The position numbers and the translations under genes are program-made. Shown one piece after another: positions 10,200 to 21,224 of a stretch of 64,000 bases of DNA. The stretch covers positions 310,001-374,000 of the forward strand of contig CALDSU010000004.1 of assembly GCA_937924525.1 (NCBI GenBank), written 5' to 3'. Under the pieces are notes generated by a model, which had not been told where the DNA came from, did not search any database, and was given only the letters and a program-made list of their open reading frames with translations. The number at the start of each line of letters is the position of its first letter. Positions within the stretch are counted from its first letter, which is position 1. Source of the stretch: an uncultured Bryobacteraceae bacterium. GTDB taxonomy: Bacteria; Acidobacteriota; Terriglobia; Bryobacterales; Bryobacteraceae.

Positions 10200-11789
10200 C
10201 TATCGTATCCCGCGGCCGCGAGAGTTCGTGGACAATCCACGCGGCGCCAGGGTTTCGCTCGCGCGTTGGGGTGGCGGTCCAAGGAAGGCCGGCGCGCGGT
10301 CCCGGCGGTAGATCTCGAGGGCGGGCGCGTTGGGGATGGCGATCCGTTTCTGGAGCAGATAGCGAGGCCCGGCGGACCACGCCTTTCGCAGGCAGGCGTG
10401 CACGGGATCGCCGGCGAAGGCAACCGCCCACTCCTCGCGCAGAAACAGGTCGGGGCGGTGGATCGCGGCTTGCCAGTAGGGCTGGTGGTCCCAGGTCAGG
10501 GTTTCCCGCAGGGGGATGCCCGCCTCGCGAAAGACGCCGGTCACATCGCCGAAAGTGGTGAAAATACCCGTCCCGGGGCGATAACGCCCGCGCAGCCAGG
10601 CGGCGGCTTCGGCCGTCCACGCGCGGCGGGCTTCCGAGTTTACGCGCGACTCTTTCCATGTGATCCAGGCCTCCGGGGACGGGCGCAGCAGCCAGGGCGC
10701 GGCCGCGGCCAGCGCCAGGAAACCGCACAATCCCGCGCGCCAGCGGGCGGGCAGGCGAGCGACGCCCAGCGCCCCGGCGACCGCCAGCAGCGGCATCGCC
10801 GCCACGCCATAGCGCGTGTTGTAATAGCTGTGCGGCCAACGGTCCGGAACAAAGATCGGTGTCCCGCCGCTGTGCAGGCTCCAGAGGTAAAAGGCCGGGA
10901 CCAGGGCCAGCAAGACCAGAGCCCCGAAGCTGCGGGCCAGACGGCGGGGCGCGGTCAGGTGGAGGCCGAGGCCCGCGGCGGCCAAAGCCAGCAGCGGTTC
11001 CCCCGCGCACCCGCGCACGGCGGACGAGTATTGCAGCCAAGCTTGCCGCCAATTGTGATCGCCCGGATAGCTCGACCCGCCCTGAATGGCCTTGGCGGAG
11101 TAAGATCCACGGTAGAATTCGAGCCAGTCGCCGAAGTAGTACGCATTGTGCGCCAGCCAATACAGCGGCCCGAGACCGGCGATCCCGGCGAAGAGCAGAC
11201 CGGCCCTCCAGCGCCGGTCGCCGCCGGCCAGCAGGAAATACAGCGCGGCGAACGGCAGGACGAACCAGCCCTCGTAGCGGGTCAGCGTCCCCGCCAGCGC
11301 CCACAGACCCGCGCCGGCGACATACCAGAGAGACGGACGCCGCGCGAACAGGACGCAGCACCACCAGGTCCCGGTGAGGCACGCCGCGAACAGCATTTCC
11401 GTCATCGGGATGGATTGAAGATACAGCACGTTGGGATTCAGCGCGAACAGGGCCGCCGCCGTGAGCCCGGCCCAGCGGGTCTCCGTCAGCGCGGACGTCG
11501 CCAGATAGAGGAAAAGCACGGCCAGCACAAACGCGGCGGCGTTTGGCAGCGCGCCCGCGAGGCCGCTCCGCCACCAGGCGTCATGCGCCGCGGCGGGCGC
11601 CATCAACAAATGCGGCAACGGCAACCAGACCGTGCCGATCTGGTCGTAGCCCGGCGTGCGCGAATCGACCAGACGCCGGGCGATGCCCAGGTGCGCCTGC
11701 GCGTCCCCGTAATAGAGCGTGTAGCCGCGCGCGAGGCAGAACCAGGTAGCCGCAGCGCTCAGCGCAGCGGTGGCCAGCACCAGCGCCAT
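10200..11789 (-). CDS. polytopic membrane protein, GT39/ArnT-like glycosyltransferase
   Basis: Multiple hydrophobic helices; LARGYTLYYGDAQAHLGIARRLVDS early loop and DQIGTVWLPLPHLL; start chosen at 11789. Confidence 0.75.
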   Translation of the reverse strand: MALVLATAALSAAATWFCLARGYTLYYGDAQAHLGIARRLVDSRTPGYDQIGTVWLPLPHLLMAPAAAHDAWWRSGLAGALPNAAAFVLAVLFLYLATSALTETRWAGLTAAALFALNPNVLYLQSIPMTEMLFAACLTGTWWCCVLFARRPSLWYVAGAGLWALAGTLTRYEGWFVLPFAALYFLLAGGDRRWRAGLLFAGIAGLGPLYWLAHNAYYFGDWLEFYRGSYSAKAIQGGSSYPGDHNWRQAWLQYSSAVRGCAGEPLLALAAAGLGLHLTAPRRLARSFGALVLLALVPAFYLWSLHSGGTPIFVPDRWPHSYYNTRYGVAAMPLLAVAGALGVARLPARWRAGLCGFLALAAAAPWLLRPSPEAWITWKESRVNSEARRAWTAEAAAWLRGRYRPGTGIFTTFGDVTGVFREAGIPLRETLTWDHQPYWQAAIHRPDLFLREEWAVAFAGDPVHACLRKAWSAGPRYLLQKRIAIPNAPALEIYRRDRAPAFLGPPPQRASETLAPRGLSTNSRGRGIR

Positions 11790-11817
11790 CGCTGCCCGTG
11801 CGCCGCGCGGCGGCCGG

Positions 11818-12729
11818 TTAGAAGCGGGTGAAGCCCTGGAACTCGTTGAAGCGGGCATCGATCTCGGCGCGGGTCAAGGTGCGGAACCGGTCCACGCCGA
11901 AGTTCTCGCAGCAGAAGCTGCCCATCACCGAACCGTAGATTACCGCACGCCGCAGGTCCGCGCTGGTGACGCCGGCGCGGGGCTTGCCCAGACCCGCCAG
12001 CCAGCCGATGAACCCGCCCGCGAAGCAATCGCCCGCGCCCGTCGGGTCAAACACTTGATCGAGAAGATAAGCCGGCGCGACAAAGTGCTCTTCCGGCGTG
12101 AAGAGGAGGGCGCCGTACTCCCCCCGCTTGATGACGACGTAGCGCGGGCCCAGCGCCAGAATGGCGCGCGCGGCCTTCTTCAGGTTCGTTTCCCCCGACA
12201 GCATGCGCGCCTCGCCGTCGTTGATCAACAGGAAGTCCCACTCGCGGATCGCCGCCAGCAGTTGCGGGCGAAAATCCTGAATCCAGTAATTCATGGTGTC
12301 GCCGCCCACCAACTCCGGCGCGCGCATCTGGCGGCGGACGTCGCGCTGGAGGTCCGGCTGTATGTTGCCCAGCATCAGAAAGGGCTGTTCCTTGAACGCC
12401 TCCGGCAATTTTGGCTGGAAATCGGCAAACACGTTCAGGTCGGTGCGCAGCGTGGTGCGGTCGTTCATATCGGCGGAGTACACGCCCTGCCAGAAGAACG
12501 TCTTGCCCGGCGCCCGCTCCAGTCCGCTGACGTCGATGTTGCGGCTGGCAAGCAACCCGACATCCTCCTGGGCGAAATCCTCACCCACCACCCCAACGAT
12601 CTTGACGTGCGTGAAATAACTGGCGGCCAACGAGATATAGGTACAGGCTCCGCCCAAGATGCGCTCCGCTTTCCCATGAGGCGTTTCCACCCCATCATAG
12701 GCCACCGATCCGACGACGACGAGCGACAT
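11818..12729 (-). CDS. PfkB-family carbohydrate kinase
   Basis: VVGSVAYDGVETPHGKAERILGGACTYISLAAS; C-terminal DPTGAGDCFAGGFIGWLA signature. Confidence 0.93.
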   Translation of the reverse strand: MSLVVVGSVAYDGVETPHGKAERILGGACTYISLAASYFTHVKIVGVVGEDFAQEDVGLLASRNIDVSGLERAPGKTFFWQGVYSADMNDRTTLRTDLNVFADFQPKLPEAFKEQPFLMLGNIQPDLQRDVRRQMRAPELVGGDTMNYWIQDFRPQLLAAIREWDFLLINDGEARMLSGETNLKKAARAILALGPRYVVIKRGEYGALLFTPEEHFVAPAYLLDQVFDPTGAGDCFAGGFIGWLAGLGKPRAGVTSADLRRAVIYGSVMGSFCCENFGVDRFRTLTRAEIDARFNEFQGFTRF

Positions 12730-12883
12730 AAACTGGGCATTGTAGCAGCCTCCGCCCGGGAGCCCCGGCCCGTTCGATGATGCTGAAAGGCGCGGGCCAC
12801 AGCGGTGCGGCCAAGTGGTCAAAAGCGCGTCTTCAGGATACAATACAATCTTGATCGACATTCAAGAGAATCAAGCCCCATCC

Positions 12884-13795
12884 ATGAAACTCGACTCCCG
12901 GACGGTCAGCCACCTCCGCGCCCTGGAGGCGGAAAGCATCCACATCTTCCGTGAAGTGGCGGCGGAGTTCGCCAATCCGGTGTTGCTCTACTCGGTTGGC
13001 AAGGACTCGTCAACGCTGGTGCGCCTGGCGCAGAAGGCGTTTTATCCGGGGCCGATTCCGTTTCCGCTGCTGCACATCGATACCAGCTACAAGTTCAAGG
13101 AAATGATTGAGTTTCGGGACCGGTTCACGGCCCAGATCGGGGCCCGGCTGATTGTTTACAAGAACGAAAAAGCGCTCGCCGACGGCGCGAACCCCATCCG
13201 GCTGGGCACGCAGAAGTGCTGCGGGTTGCTGAAGACGCGGGGCTTGCTGGACGGTTTGGCCGCGGGCGGATACGATGCGGCGTTTGGAGGCGCCCGGCGC
13301 GAAGAAGAAAAATCGCGCGCCAAGGAGCGCGTGTATTCGTTCCGGGACAAGTTTGGCCAGTGGGATCCGAAGAACCAGCGCCCCGAGCTTTGGAATCTCT
13401 ATAACGGGCGAATTGACCGGGGCGAAACCATCCGGGTGTTTCCGCTCTCGAATTGGACCGAGATCGACATCTGGCACTACATTCACCTGGAACAGATCCC
13501 CGTCGTGCCGCTGTACTTCGCCAAAGAGCGCGAAATGATTGTCCGGGGGAATCTGCTGATTCCGGTGGAGCAGGATTTTGTCCGTCTTCCGGGCGAAAAG
13601 CCGCAGTGGGTGATGTGCCGGATGCGCTCCATCGGGTGCAGCCCCTGTTCGGGGGCGATCCGCTCGGAGGCGGACACCGTGCCGAAGATTATCGAAGAAA
13701 TGATTCACGCCCGGCGGTCGGAGCGGGAGAACCGCGTCATTGATTACGACGAAGAGGGGTCGATGGAGATCAAGAAGCGGGAAGGGTATTTCTGA
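12884..13795 (+). CDS. cysD: sulfate adenylyltransferase subunit 2
   Basis: [23 protein letters not shown] (PP-loop), [32 protein letters not shown]. Confidence 0.97.
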   Translation: MKLDSRTVSHLRALEAESIHIFREVAAEFANPVLLYSVGKDSSTLVRLAQKAFYPGPIPFPLLHIDTSYKFKEMIEFRDRFTAQIGARLIVYKNEKALADGANPIRLGTQKCCGLLKTRGLLDGLAAGGYDAAFGGARREEEKSRAKERVYSFRDKFGQWDPKNQRPELWNLYNGRIDRGETIRVFPLSNWTEIDIWHYIHLEQIPVVPLYFAKEREMIVRGNLLIPVEQDFVRLPGEKPQWVMCRMRSIGCSPCSGAIRSEADTVPKIIEEMIHARRSERENRVIDYDEEGSMEIKKREGYF

Positions 13796-13805
13796 GAGGC
13801 CGGGG

Positions 13806-15539
13806 ATGAGCGCTGCTACGCCGATGACCATCGAGGAATTCCTGGCGCAGGACGAGCGGAAGGAACTGCTGCGTTTTTCGACCGCCGGCAGTGTGGACGA
13901 CGGCAAATCCACGCTGATCGGCCGCCTGCTTTACGACTCCAAGGGCGTTTACGAAGACCAGATCGCCAGCGTCGCGAAGGCGTCGGTAAACCAATCGGCG
14001 GGATCGTTCGATTTCGCCCTGCTGACGGACGGGCTGCGCGCGGAGCGCGAGCAGGGCATCACGATCGACGTGGCGTACCGGTATTTCGCGACCGCGCGGC
14101 GCAAGTTCATCATCGCGGATACGCCCGGGCATGAGCAGTACACGCGCAACATGGCGACGGGCGCCTCGACCGCGGATCTGGCGATTGTGCTGGTCGATGC
14201 CCGCAACGGGGTGCTGCCGCAGTCGCGGCGGCACGCCTACATCGCGGCGTTACTGGGCATTCCCCATCTGGTGGTCTGCGTGAACAAGATGGACCTGGTG
14301 GAGTTCCGGCAGGACGTGTTCGAACGGATCTGTGAGGACTTTGCGGCGTTCGCGGCGAAGCTGGACCTCAAGGACGTCCTGTACATCCCGATCAGCGCCC
14401 TGCTGGGCGACAATGTGGTGTCGCCGAGCGCCCGCACGCCGTACTATCGCGGACCGAGTCTGCTCGAACATCTGGAAACGGCGCCGGCGGGCCGGCGCTA
14501 CAACACCGCGGATTTCCGTTTCCCGGTGCAGTACGTGCTTCGTCCCAACCTGGATTTCCGCGGCTACGCGGGGCAGGTGGCCTCGGGAAGCGTGCAGGTG
14601 GGAGATCCGATCATGGTGCTGCCGTCCGGCCGGCTGAGCCGCGTCTCGTCGATCGTCACCTACGATGGCGGGCTGGCCGAGGCTTACCCGCCGTTGTCGG
14701 TTGCGCTTTGCCTCGAGCACGAACTGGATATCAGCCGCGGCGACATGCTGGTGCATCCGTCCAGCGTGCCCTACGTCTCGCGGCGCTTCGAGGCGATGAT
14801 GGTGTGGATGAACGCGACGCCGCTCGAGGTGGACAAGACCTACCTAGTCAAACACACCACGCATCAGGTGAAGGCCAACATCCGCGCGATCCGGCACCGG
14901 GTGGATGTGAACACGCTGGAGCACGTGCCGGCGGTGCGGCTGGAATTGAACGAGATCGGGGCGGTGCTGGTCGAGACCGTCAAGCCCTTGTACTTCGACG
15001 CCTACGAGCGCAACCGGGTGACTGGGGCGTTCATCCTGATCGACCCCATGACCAACGAGACGGTGGGCGCCGGGATGATTCGCGGGGCGCACGGCCATGA
15101 GCCGCCGCGCAAGCAGCGGGAAGCCATCGAGTTCGAGTTCACCCGCGTGACGCCGGTCGAGCGCTACGCGCGGGCGGGCCATCGTCCCGCGGTCGTTTGG
15201 ATGGCGGGGGACGCCGAGATCGCCTTTGTCGCCGAGCGGAAACTGTTCGATCGCGGCTGTCTGGTGCACGTGCTGGAGGAGGCGGCGCAGGGCGAAGGGA
15301 TTGCCCGCGTGGCCGCGGCGCTGGCCGAATCCGGTCTGCTCGTGCTCTGTGTGGCGCCGGAGACCGCCGGAGAGCAGGCCGCCGCAACCCGCCAAGCGGC
15401 GGGCGCGGAGCGGTTTCTGACCAAAGATTATCGGGAACACGCCGGGGAACCGGAGCAGGCCGCCGATGACCTGGTCCGGACGCTGGAAGAAGCCGGGTTC
15501 CTGCCGGTGACTTCGTTCGGCGCCGGTGAAGGGATTTAA
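13806..15539 (+). CDS. cysN: sulfate adenylyltransferase subunit 1 (GTPase) with degenerate APS-kinase-like C-terminus
   Basis: GTPase motifs (TAGSVDDGKSTLIGRLLYDS, DTPGHEQYTRNMATGAS, VNKMDL); C-terminal ~110 aa resemble CysC without Walker A. Confidence 0.95.
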   Translation: MSAATPMTIEEFLAQDERKELLRFSTAGSVDDGKSTLIGRLLYDSKGVYEDQIASVAKASVNQSAGSFDFALLTDGLRAEREQGITIDVAYRYFATARRKFIIADTPGHEQYTRNMATGASTADLAIVLVDARNGVLPQSRRHAYIAALLGIPHLVVCVNKMDLVEFRQDVFERICEDFAAFAAKLDLKDVLYIPISALLGDNVVSPSARTPYYRGPSLLEHLETAPAGRRYNTADFRFPVQYVLRPNLDFRGYAGQVASGSVQVGDPIMVLPSGRLSRVSSIVTYDGGLAEAYPPLSVALCLEHELDISRGDMLVHPSSVPYVSRRFEAMMVWMNATPLEVDKTYLVKHTTHQVKANIRAIRHRVDVNTLEHVPAVRLELNEIGAVLVETVKPLYFDAYERNRVTGAFILIDPMTNETVGAGMIRGAHGHEPPRKQREAIEFEFTRVTPVERYARAGHRPAVVWMAGDAEIAFVAERKLFDRGCLVHVLEEAAQGEGIARVAAALAESGLLVLCVAPETAGEQAAATRQAAGAERFLTKDYREHAGEPEQAADDLVRTLEEAGFLPVTSFGAGEGI

Positions 15540-15576
15540 TCCGCGGCGCGCCCGGCTATATACTTGCCGGTGAGCC

Positions 15577-17439
15577 ATGCTGAACCGGCGAACGTTTTCC
15601 GGCGCGCTGAGCGCCGGTCTGCTCCGCGGCGCATCCGCCCCCGCGCCGCCAAACATCCTCTGGATTACGGCGGAGGACATCGGGCCGCAGCTCGGCTGTT
15701 ACGGCGACCGCTACGCGGTGACGCCTCAGCTGGACCGCCTGGCGGCGCGCAGCCTGCGCTACCTGCATTGCTGGTCGAACGCCCCGGTGTGCGCGCCGGC
15801 GCGCACCGCCATCATCTCGGGAGTCTACCCGCCCAGCACCGGGAGCGAGCACATGCGCAGCCAGACGCGCATGCCGGCGTTCATGCGGATGTACCCCCAG
15901 TTGCTGCGCGAGGCGGGTTACTACGCCACCAACAACTCCAAGGAGGATTACAACCTGGACAAGCCGGAGGGCGTGTGGGACGATTCCAGTCCCCGGGCCC
16001 ACTGGCGGAACCGGCGGCCCGGGCAGCCCTTCTTCGCCATCTTCAATTTCACCAGCACCCACGAGAGCCAGATCCGGCGGCGTCCGCACACCCTCACCCA
16101 CGATCCGGCCGGGGTGCGCGTTCCGCCGTATCACCCTGACACGCCGGAGGTCCGTCACGACTGGGCGCAGTATTACGACAACCTGACCACGCTGGACGGA
16201 CAAGCCGCGCACGTGCTGGCGGAACTCGAAGCGGACGGCCTGGCGTCGGACACAATTGTCTTTTTCTACGGCGATCACGGTTCGGGCATGCCGCGCCACA
16301 AGCGCTGCCCCTACAACTCGGGGCTGCAGGTGCCGCTGCTGGTGCACATCCCGGACAAGTTTCGCCGCCTGGCGCCCAACGACTACCGCGCCGGGGGCCA
16401 GACCAAACGCCTGGTGAGTTTTGTCGACCTGGCGCCCTCCGTGCTGAGCCTGGCCGGGATCCGCCCGCCGGAGTGGATGCAGGGACATGCCTTCCTGGGC
16501 CGTTACGCCGCGCCGCCCCAACCGTACGTCTACGGTTTCCGCGGCCGCATGGACGAGCGGTACGACCTGGTGCGCAGCGTGCGGGATCAGCGGTACGTCT
16601 ACGTGCGCAACTACATGCCGCACCTGCCGTACGGCCAGCATTTGGCCTACATGTTCGAAACGCCGACCACGCAGGTCTGGAAGCGGCTCTATGACGAGGG
16701 GAAACTGACGCCGGTCCAGCGCCGTTTCTGGGAGCCCCGCCCGCCCGAGGAGTTATACGATCTCGAGCGCGACCCGGATGAGGTGGAGAACCTGGCGGAC
16801 TCGCCGGCGCACCGCGCCGTGCGGGATCGCCTCCGGGCCGCGCAGCAGGATCTGGCGCGGCGCATCCGCGATGTGGGGTTCCTGCCCGAGGACGAAATCC
16901 ATTCCCGGGCGGAAGGCTCGACGCCATACGAGATGGCGCGGGACGACCGCCGCTATCCGTTCGCACGGGTGTTCGCGGCGGCGGAACAGGCGGCCTCACG
17001 CGAGCCGGCCCCGGACTATGCCTCTCTGTTGCGTGATGCCGACAGCGCGGTCCGGTATTGGGGAGCGATGGCGCTGCTGATCCGGGGCGGCGAGGCGGTG
17101 CGGGCGGGCAGGGAACTGCTGCTCCGGGCGCTGGACGATCCGGCCCCGGCGGTGCAGATCGCCGCGGCGCGGGCGCTGGGCCAGTATGGCGGACAAGACG
17201 CGCTGCAACGGTCGCTGGCCGTGCTGGTCGAGCGGGCCGACGCCAGCCGCAATCCCTACTACGCGGCCGTGCAGGCGCTCAACGCGCTGGATGCGCTGGA
17301 CGAGCGGGCGCGGCCCGTTCTCGCGCGGATCCGGCAATTGCCCGACACCAGCCAGGACGCCTCGCGCAACCCGCGCACGCGGGATTACACCGGGCGATTG
17401 CTGCGTAAGACGCTGGCGGACCTCGGGGGAGACCGGTAG
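15577..17439 (+). CDS. sulfatase with C-terminal HEAT-like repeat region
   Basis: NILWITAEDIGPQLGCYGD, CAPARTAIISG (CXPXR formylglycine site), GDHGSGMPRHKR; alanine-rich helical C-terminus. Confidence 0.92.
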   Translation: MLNRRTFSGALSAGLLRGASAPAPPNILWITAEDIGPQLGCYGDRYAVTPQLDRLAARSLRYLHCWSNAPVCAPARTAIISGVYPPSTGSEHMRSQTRMPAFMRMYPQLLREAGYYATNNSKEDYNLDKPEGVWDDSSPRAHWRNRRPGQPFFAIFNFTSTHESQIRRRPHTLTHDPAGVRVPPYHPDTPEVRHDWAQYYDNLTTLDGQAAHVLAELEADGLASDTIVFFYGDHGSGMPRHKRCPYNSGLQVPLLVHIPDKFRRLAPNDYRAGGQTKRLVSFVDLAPSVLSLAGIRPPEWMQGHAFLGRYAAPPQPYVYGFRGRMDERYDLVRSVRDQRYVYVRNYMPHLPYGQHLAYMFETPTTQVWKRLYDEGKLTPVQRRFWEPRPPEELYDLERDPDEVENLADSPAHRAVRDRLRAAQQDLARRIRDVGFLPEDEIHSRAEGSTPYEMARDDRRYPFARVFAAAEQAASREPAPDYASLLRDADSAVRYWGAMALLIRGGEAVRAGRELLLRALDDPAPAVQIAAARALGQYGGQDALQRSLAVLVERADASRNPYYAAVQALNALDALDERARPVLARIRQLPDTSQDASRNPRTRDYTGRLLRKTLADLGGDR

Positions 17440-17448
17440 CGGAAGCGC

Positions 17449-18360
17449 TTACGTTTCTTCCGCGGCGATGGTAAAGCCCGCCGGGGCGATCTGCGCGTAC
17501 AGAACTTCGGATTGGTGCCCGTGCAGCCGGAACACCTGCCGGACCAGGTCGCAGACTTGGGCGTAGCCGCGCTCGTAGAACACCAGGATGGACGGTCCGG
17601 CGCCGCTGAGGGCGCAACCGAGCAGGCCGGGAGCGCGCAGTTTGAGAATGTCGGCAAGGCCGGGCACCAGCGGGGCGCGATACGGCTGGTGCAAGCGGTC
17701 TTCCAGGGCGGCGGGGAAGGCGTTGGTGGCGCCCGCCGCCAGCGCGGTGATCAACAGGGCCGCCCGTTGGATGTTGAAGATGGCGTCGGCGCGGCTGACC
17801 TGCTCGGGCAGCACGGCGCGCGCGGCAGAGGTGGGCAATTCAAAGTCCGGCACCACCAGCGCGACATCGAACCGCGGCGACAGTTCCAGCCGCACGGCCC
17901 GGGCGGTCCCCCCGGCGTCGATCGCGCTGGCGACAATCGAGCCAAGCACGCAGGCCGCGACGTTGTCGGGATGGCCTTCCAGGCGGGCCGCCGCGTCGAG
18001 GATGCGGAGCGGCTTCCAGTGCAGCCCCAGCAGGTGGTCGGCCAGGATCACGCCCGCCGTCAGCGCCGCGGCGCTCGAACCCAGCCCCTTGCCGAGGGGA
18101 ATGCCGTTGTGGACCTCCAGCTCGACCGGCGGCAGGTCCCGACCCACTTCAGCCGCGATGGCGAGCGCGGTCTGCCAGATCAGGTTCTCCTCCGTGGCGG
18201 GGATGCGGGCGGCGTCGCGCCCGGTCACCGCGATCCGCAGCGCCGCGCTCGGCCGGAAGCGGCACTCCAGGTAGATGCCGATCGCCAGACCCAGCGCGTC
18301 GAAGCCGGGTCCCAGGTTCGCGCTCGACGCCGGAACGCGGACCCGCATCCACTCCCCCAT
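17449..18360 (-). CDS. thrB: homoserine kinase (GHMP family)
   Basis: VRVPASSANLGPGFDALGLA, IPLGKGLGSSAAALTAG, LSGAGPSILVF. Confidence 0.93.
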   Translation of the reverse strand: MGEWMRVRVPASSANLGPGFDALGLAIGIYLECRFRPSAALRIAVTGRDAARIPATEENLIWQTALAIAAEVGRDLPPVELEVHNGIPLGKGLGSSAAALTAGVILADHLLGLHWKPLRILDAAARLEGHPDNVAACVLGSIVASAIDAGGTARAVRLELSPRFDVALVVPDFELPTSAARAVLPEQVSRADAIFNIQRAALLITALAAGATNAFPAALEDRLHQPYRAPLVPGLADILKLRAPGLLGCALSGAGPSILVFYERGYAQVCDLVRQVFRLHGHQSEVLYAQIAPAGFTIAAEET

Positions 18361-18364
18361 CGCG

Positions 18365-19378
<1,014 letters not shown>

Positions 19379-19464
19379 AAAAAGTTCCTCGCAGGGAGTG
19401 GCAATAAAGTATCAGCATACCAACCGGGTTCGCGCGGCGCGCCGGTGCCGTATGATATTGGGTT

Positions 19465-20502
19465 ATGAAATCATTGGCCGTGCCGGCCGCGGCGCTCTGC
19501 GCGATGGGCCTGCTGGGGGTGGGTTCCTGCAAAAAGACGATCCCGGTCAACGTAGCCGCGGAGGTGAACGGCCGCCCGATCACGTTCCAGGAACTCGACA
19601 AGCAGCACGAGTCCCGTTTCGAGCCCGAACAGGACAAGCCGAGCGAAGACCAGGTGTTGTTGCAGAAGCTCGAGATTCTCCGCGGGCTCATCGACGCGGA
19701 GATCATGTTCCAGAAAGCCGAGAAATTGGGCTTGCTGGCCGCCGACGCCGACATTGAAACCGAGCTCAACAAGCTCAAGGCGCCGTACACGCAAGAGGAA
19801 TTTCAGAAACGGCTTGCCGACCGCAAGCTGACCCTGGACGAACTGAAGACCCAACTGCGCAAGGACCTCAGCATCCAGAAACTGGTGAATAAGGAGATCA
19901 CTTCGCACATCGCCATCACGGACGCCGACGTCGCCAACTACTACAACGCGAACAAAGCCAGCTTCAACTTCGCCGAACCGCAGGTGCACCTGGCGCAAAT
20001 TCTGGTGTCGCCGGTTCCGGACCCCAATGTCCGCAATCTGAAGAACGACAAAGCGCAGAACGAGGACGAAGCCCGGCGGAAGATCCAGATGCTGGAACGG
20101 CGTCTGCAACAGAACGAGGACTTCGGCATGCTGGCGCAGAACTACTCGGAGGATCCCAACACGGCGCCCAACGGCGGCGATCTGGGGTTTGTGCCGCAAT
20201 CGGCGTTGGACAAGGCGCAGCCGGAACTGCGCAAAATGATCATGGCGCTGCAACCGGGGCAGATCTCCCCGATTATTCGCACGCCCGCCGGCTACAGCAT
20301 CCTGAAGGTATACTCGAAGGAACCCAGCGGACAGCGGGAACTCAACGACCCGCGGGTGCAGCAGACGATCCGGGAAACGCTGCTGAACCGAAAGGACAAC
20401 CTGCTGAAGGCTGCTTATTACGAGGCCGCGCGCAACGAGGCCAGAGTGGTGAACTACCTGGCCCGCTCGATCATCGAAGGGGCCAACAAAGGTGGCAAGT
20501 AG
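19465..20502 (+). CDS. SurA/PrsA-like peptidyl-prolyl isomerase lipoprotein
   Basis: Lipobox-like LLGVGSC; VNGRPITFQELDKQ; parvulin region HLAQILVSPVP...YSEDPNTAPNGGDLGFVPQSALDKAQPELRKMIMALQPGQISPIIRTPAGYSILKV. Confidence 0.9.
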   Translation: MKSLAVPAAALCAMGLLGVGSCKKTIPVNVAAEVNGRPITFQELDKQHESRFEPEQDKPSEDQVLLQKLEILRGLIDAEIMFQKAEKLGLLAADADIETELNKLKAPYTQEEFQKRLADRKLTLDELKTQLRKDLSIQKLVNKEITSHIAITDADVANYYNANKASFNFAEPQVHLAQILVSPVPDPNVRNLKNDKAQNEDEARRKIQMLERRLQQNEDFGMLAQNYSEDPNTAPNGGDLGFVPQSALDKAQPELRKMIMALQPGQISPIIRTPAGYSILKVYSKEPSGQRELNDPRVQQTIRETLLNRKDNLLKAAYYEAARNEARVVNYLARSIIEGANKGGK

Positions 20503-20511
20503 CCGGGAGGA

Positions 20512-20904
20512 TTACGGCTCGCGCTCTCCGTGCGGCCGGCTGGCCTCGTAAAACAGCAACCCCGCCACCAGCGCGGGCAGGGCCAGCAGCGCGCCCACCT
20601 GCAGGAAATGGCTGAGGCCGTGGTAGCCCCTCATGGACCAATAGGCGCCGTAGATAAAGAGGCCTGCGAAAAGGAACACATAGCTGCCGGCCCGCTCCTT
20701 CCACCAGGCGAATGCGGTAATCCCCAGGAAAAAGGCGCCGGGCAGCGCCGCGTGCAGCAGCACGCCCGGAAGAGCCAATCCCTCGCCGATTCCCGACGCG
20801 ATTCCGAACCACAACCAGAACAGCGCCCAGATCCCGGAAACCGCGCGGGCGAGGAAACGCTCCCAATCCATGATCTGCCCTAGCGAAGGCCGAACCAGTT
20901 GCAT
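20512..20904 (-). CDS. small integral membrane protein
   Basis: 130 aa (possible start 20871) with about four hydrophobic segments. Confidence 0.65.
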   Translation of the reverse strand: MQLVRPSLGQIMDWERFLARAVSGIWALFWLWFGIASGIGEGLALPGVLLHAALPGAFFLGITAFAWWKERAGSYVFLFAGLFIYGAYWSMRGYHGLSHFLQVGALLALPALVAGLLFYEASRPHGEREP

Positions 20905-21224
20905 CGGCGCACCTCCGTGGGGGAGATTGCTACGCCCTCAGTATAGTGCCAGAGAAGGCGGGAAACACGGGTCCGGTCGCTTCGCAGCGGATCGCCAGCT
21001 TCCCAGGGACTGCGGGAAGGGCGTCCAGCCGGGCGTCCGGGGACCGGCGACGCGGCCGCGCAACGGGGGCGCCCATTTCGGCGAGCGGCGCCGGGATGCC
21101 GCAAGAGACTGCGCCGCCGGACGGGGATCCCCGGCTGCGCGCTTTGTGCCGTGAGTGAGCGGCACTCTATGATTGAAGAGCCGCGCCCTGTTCCGGCGCG
21201 GCGAAAACGAGAAAGACGCTCTTT

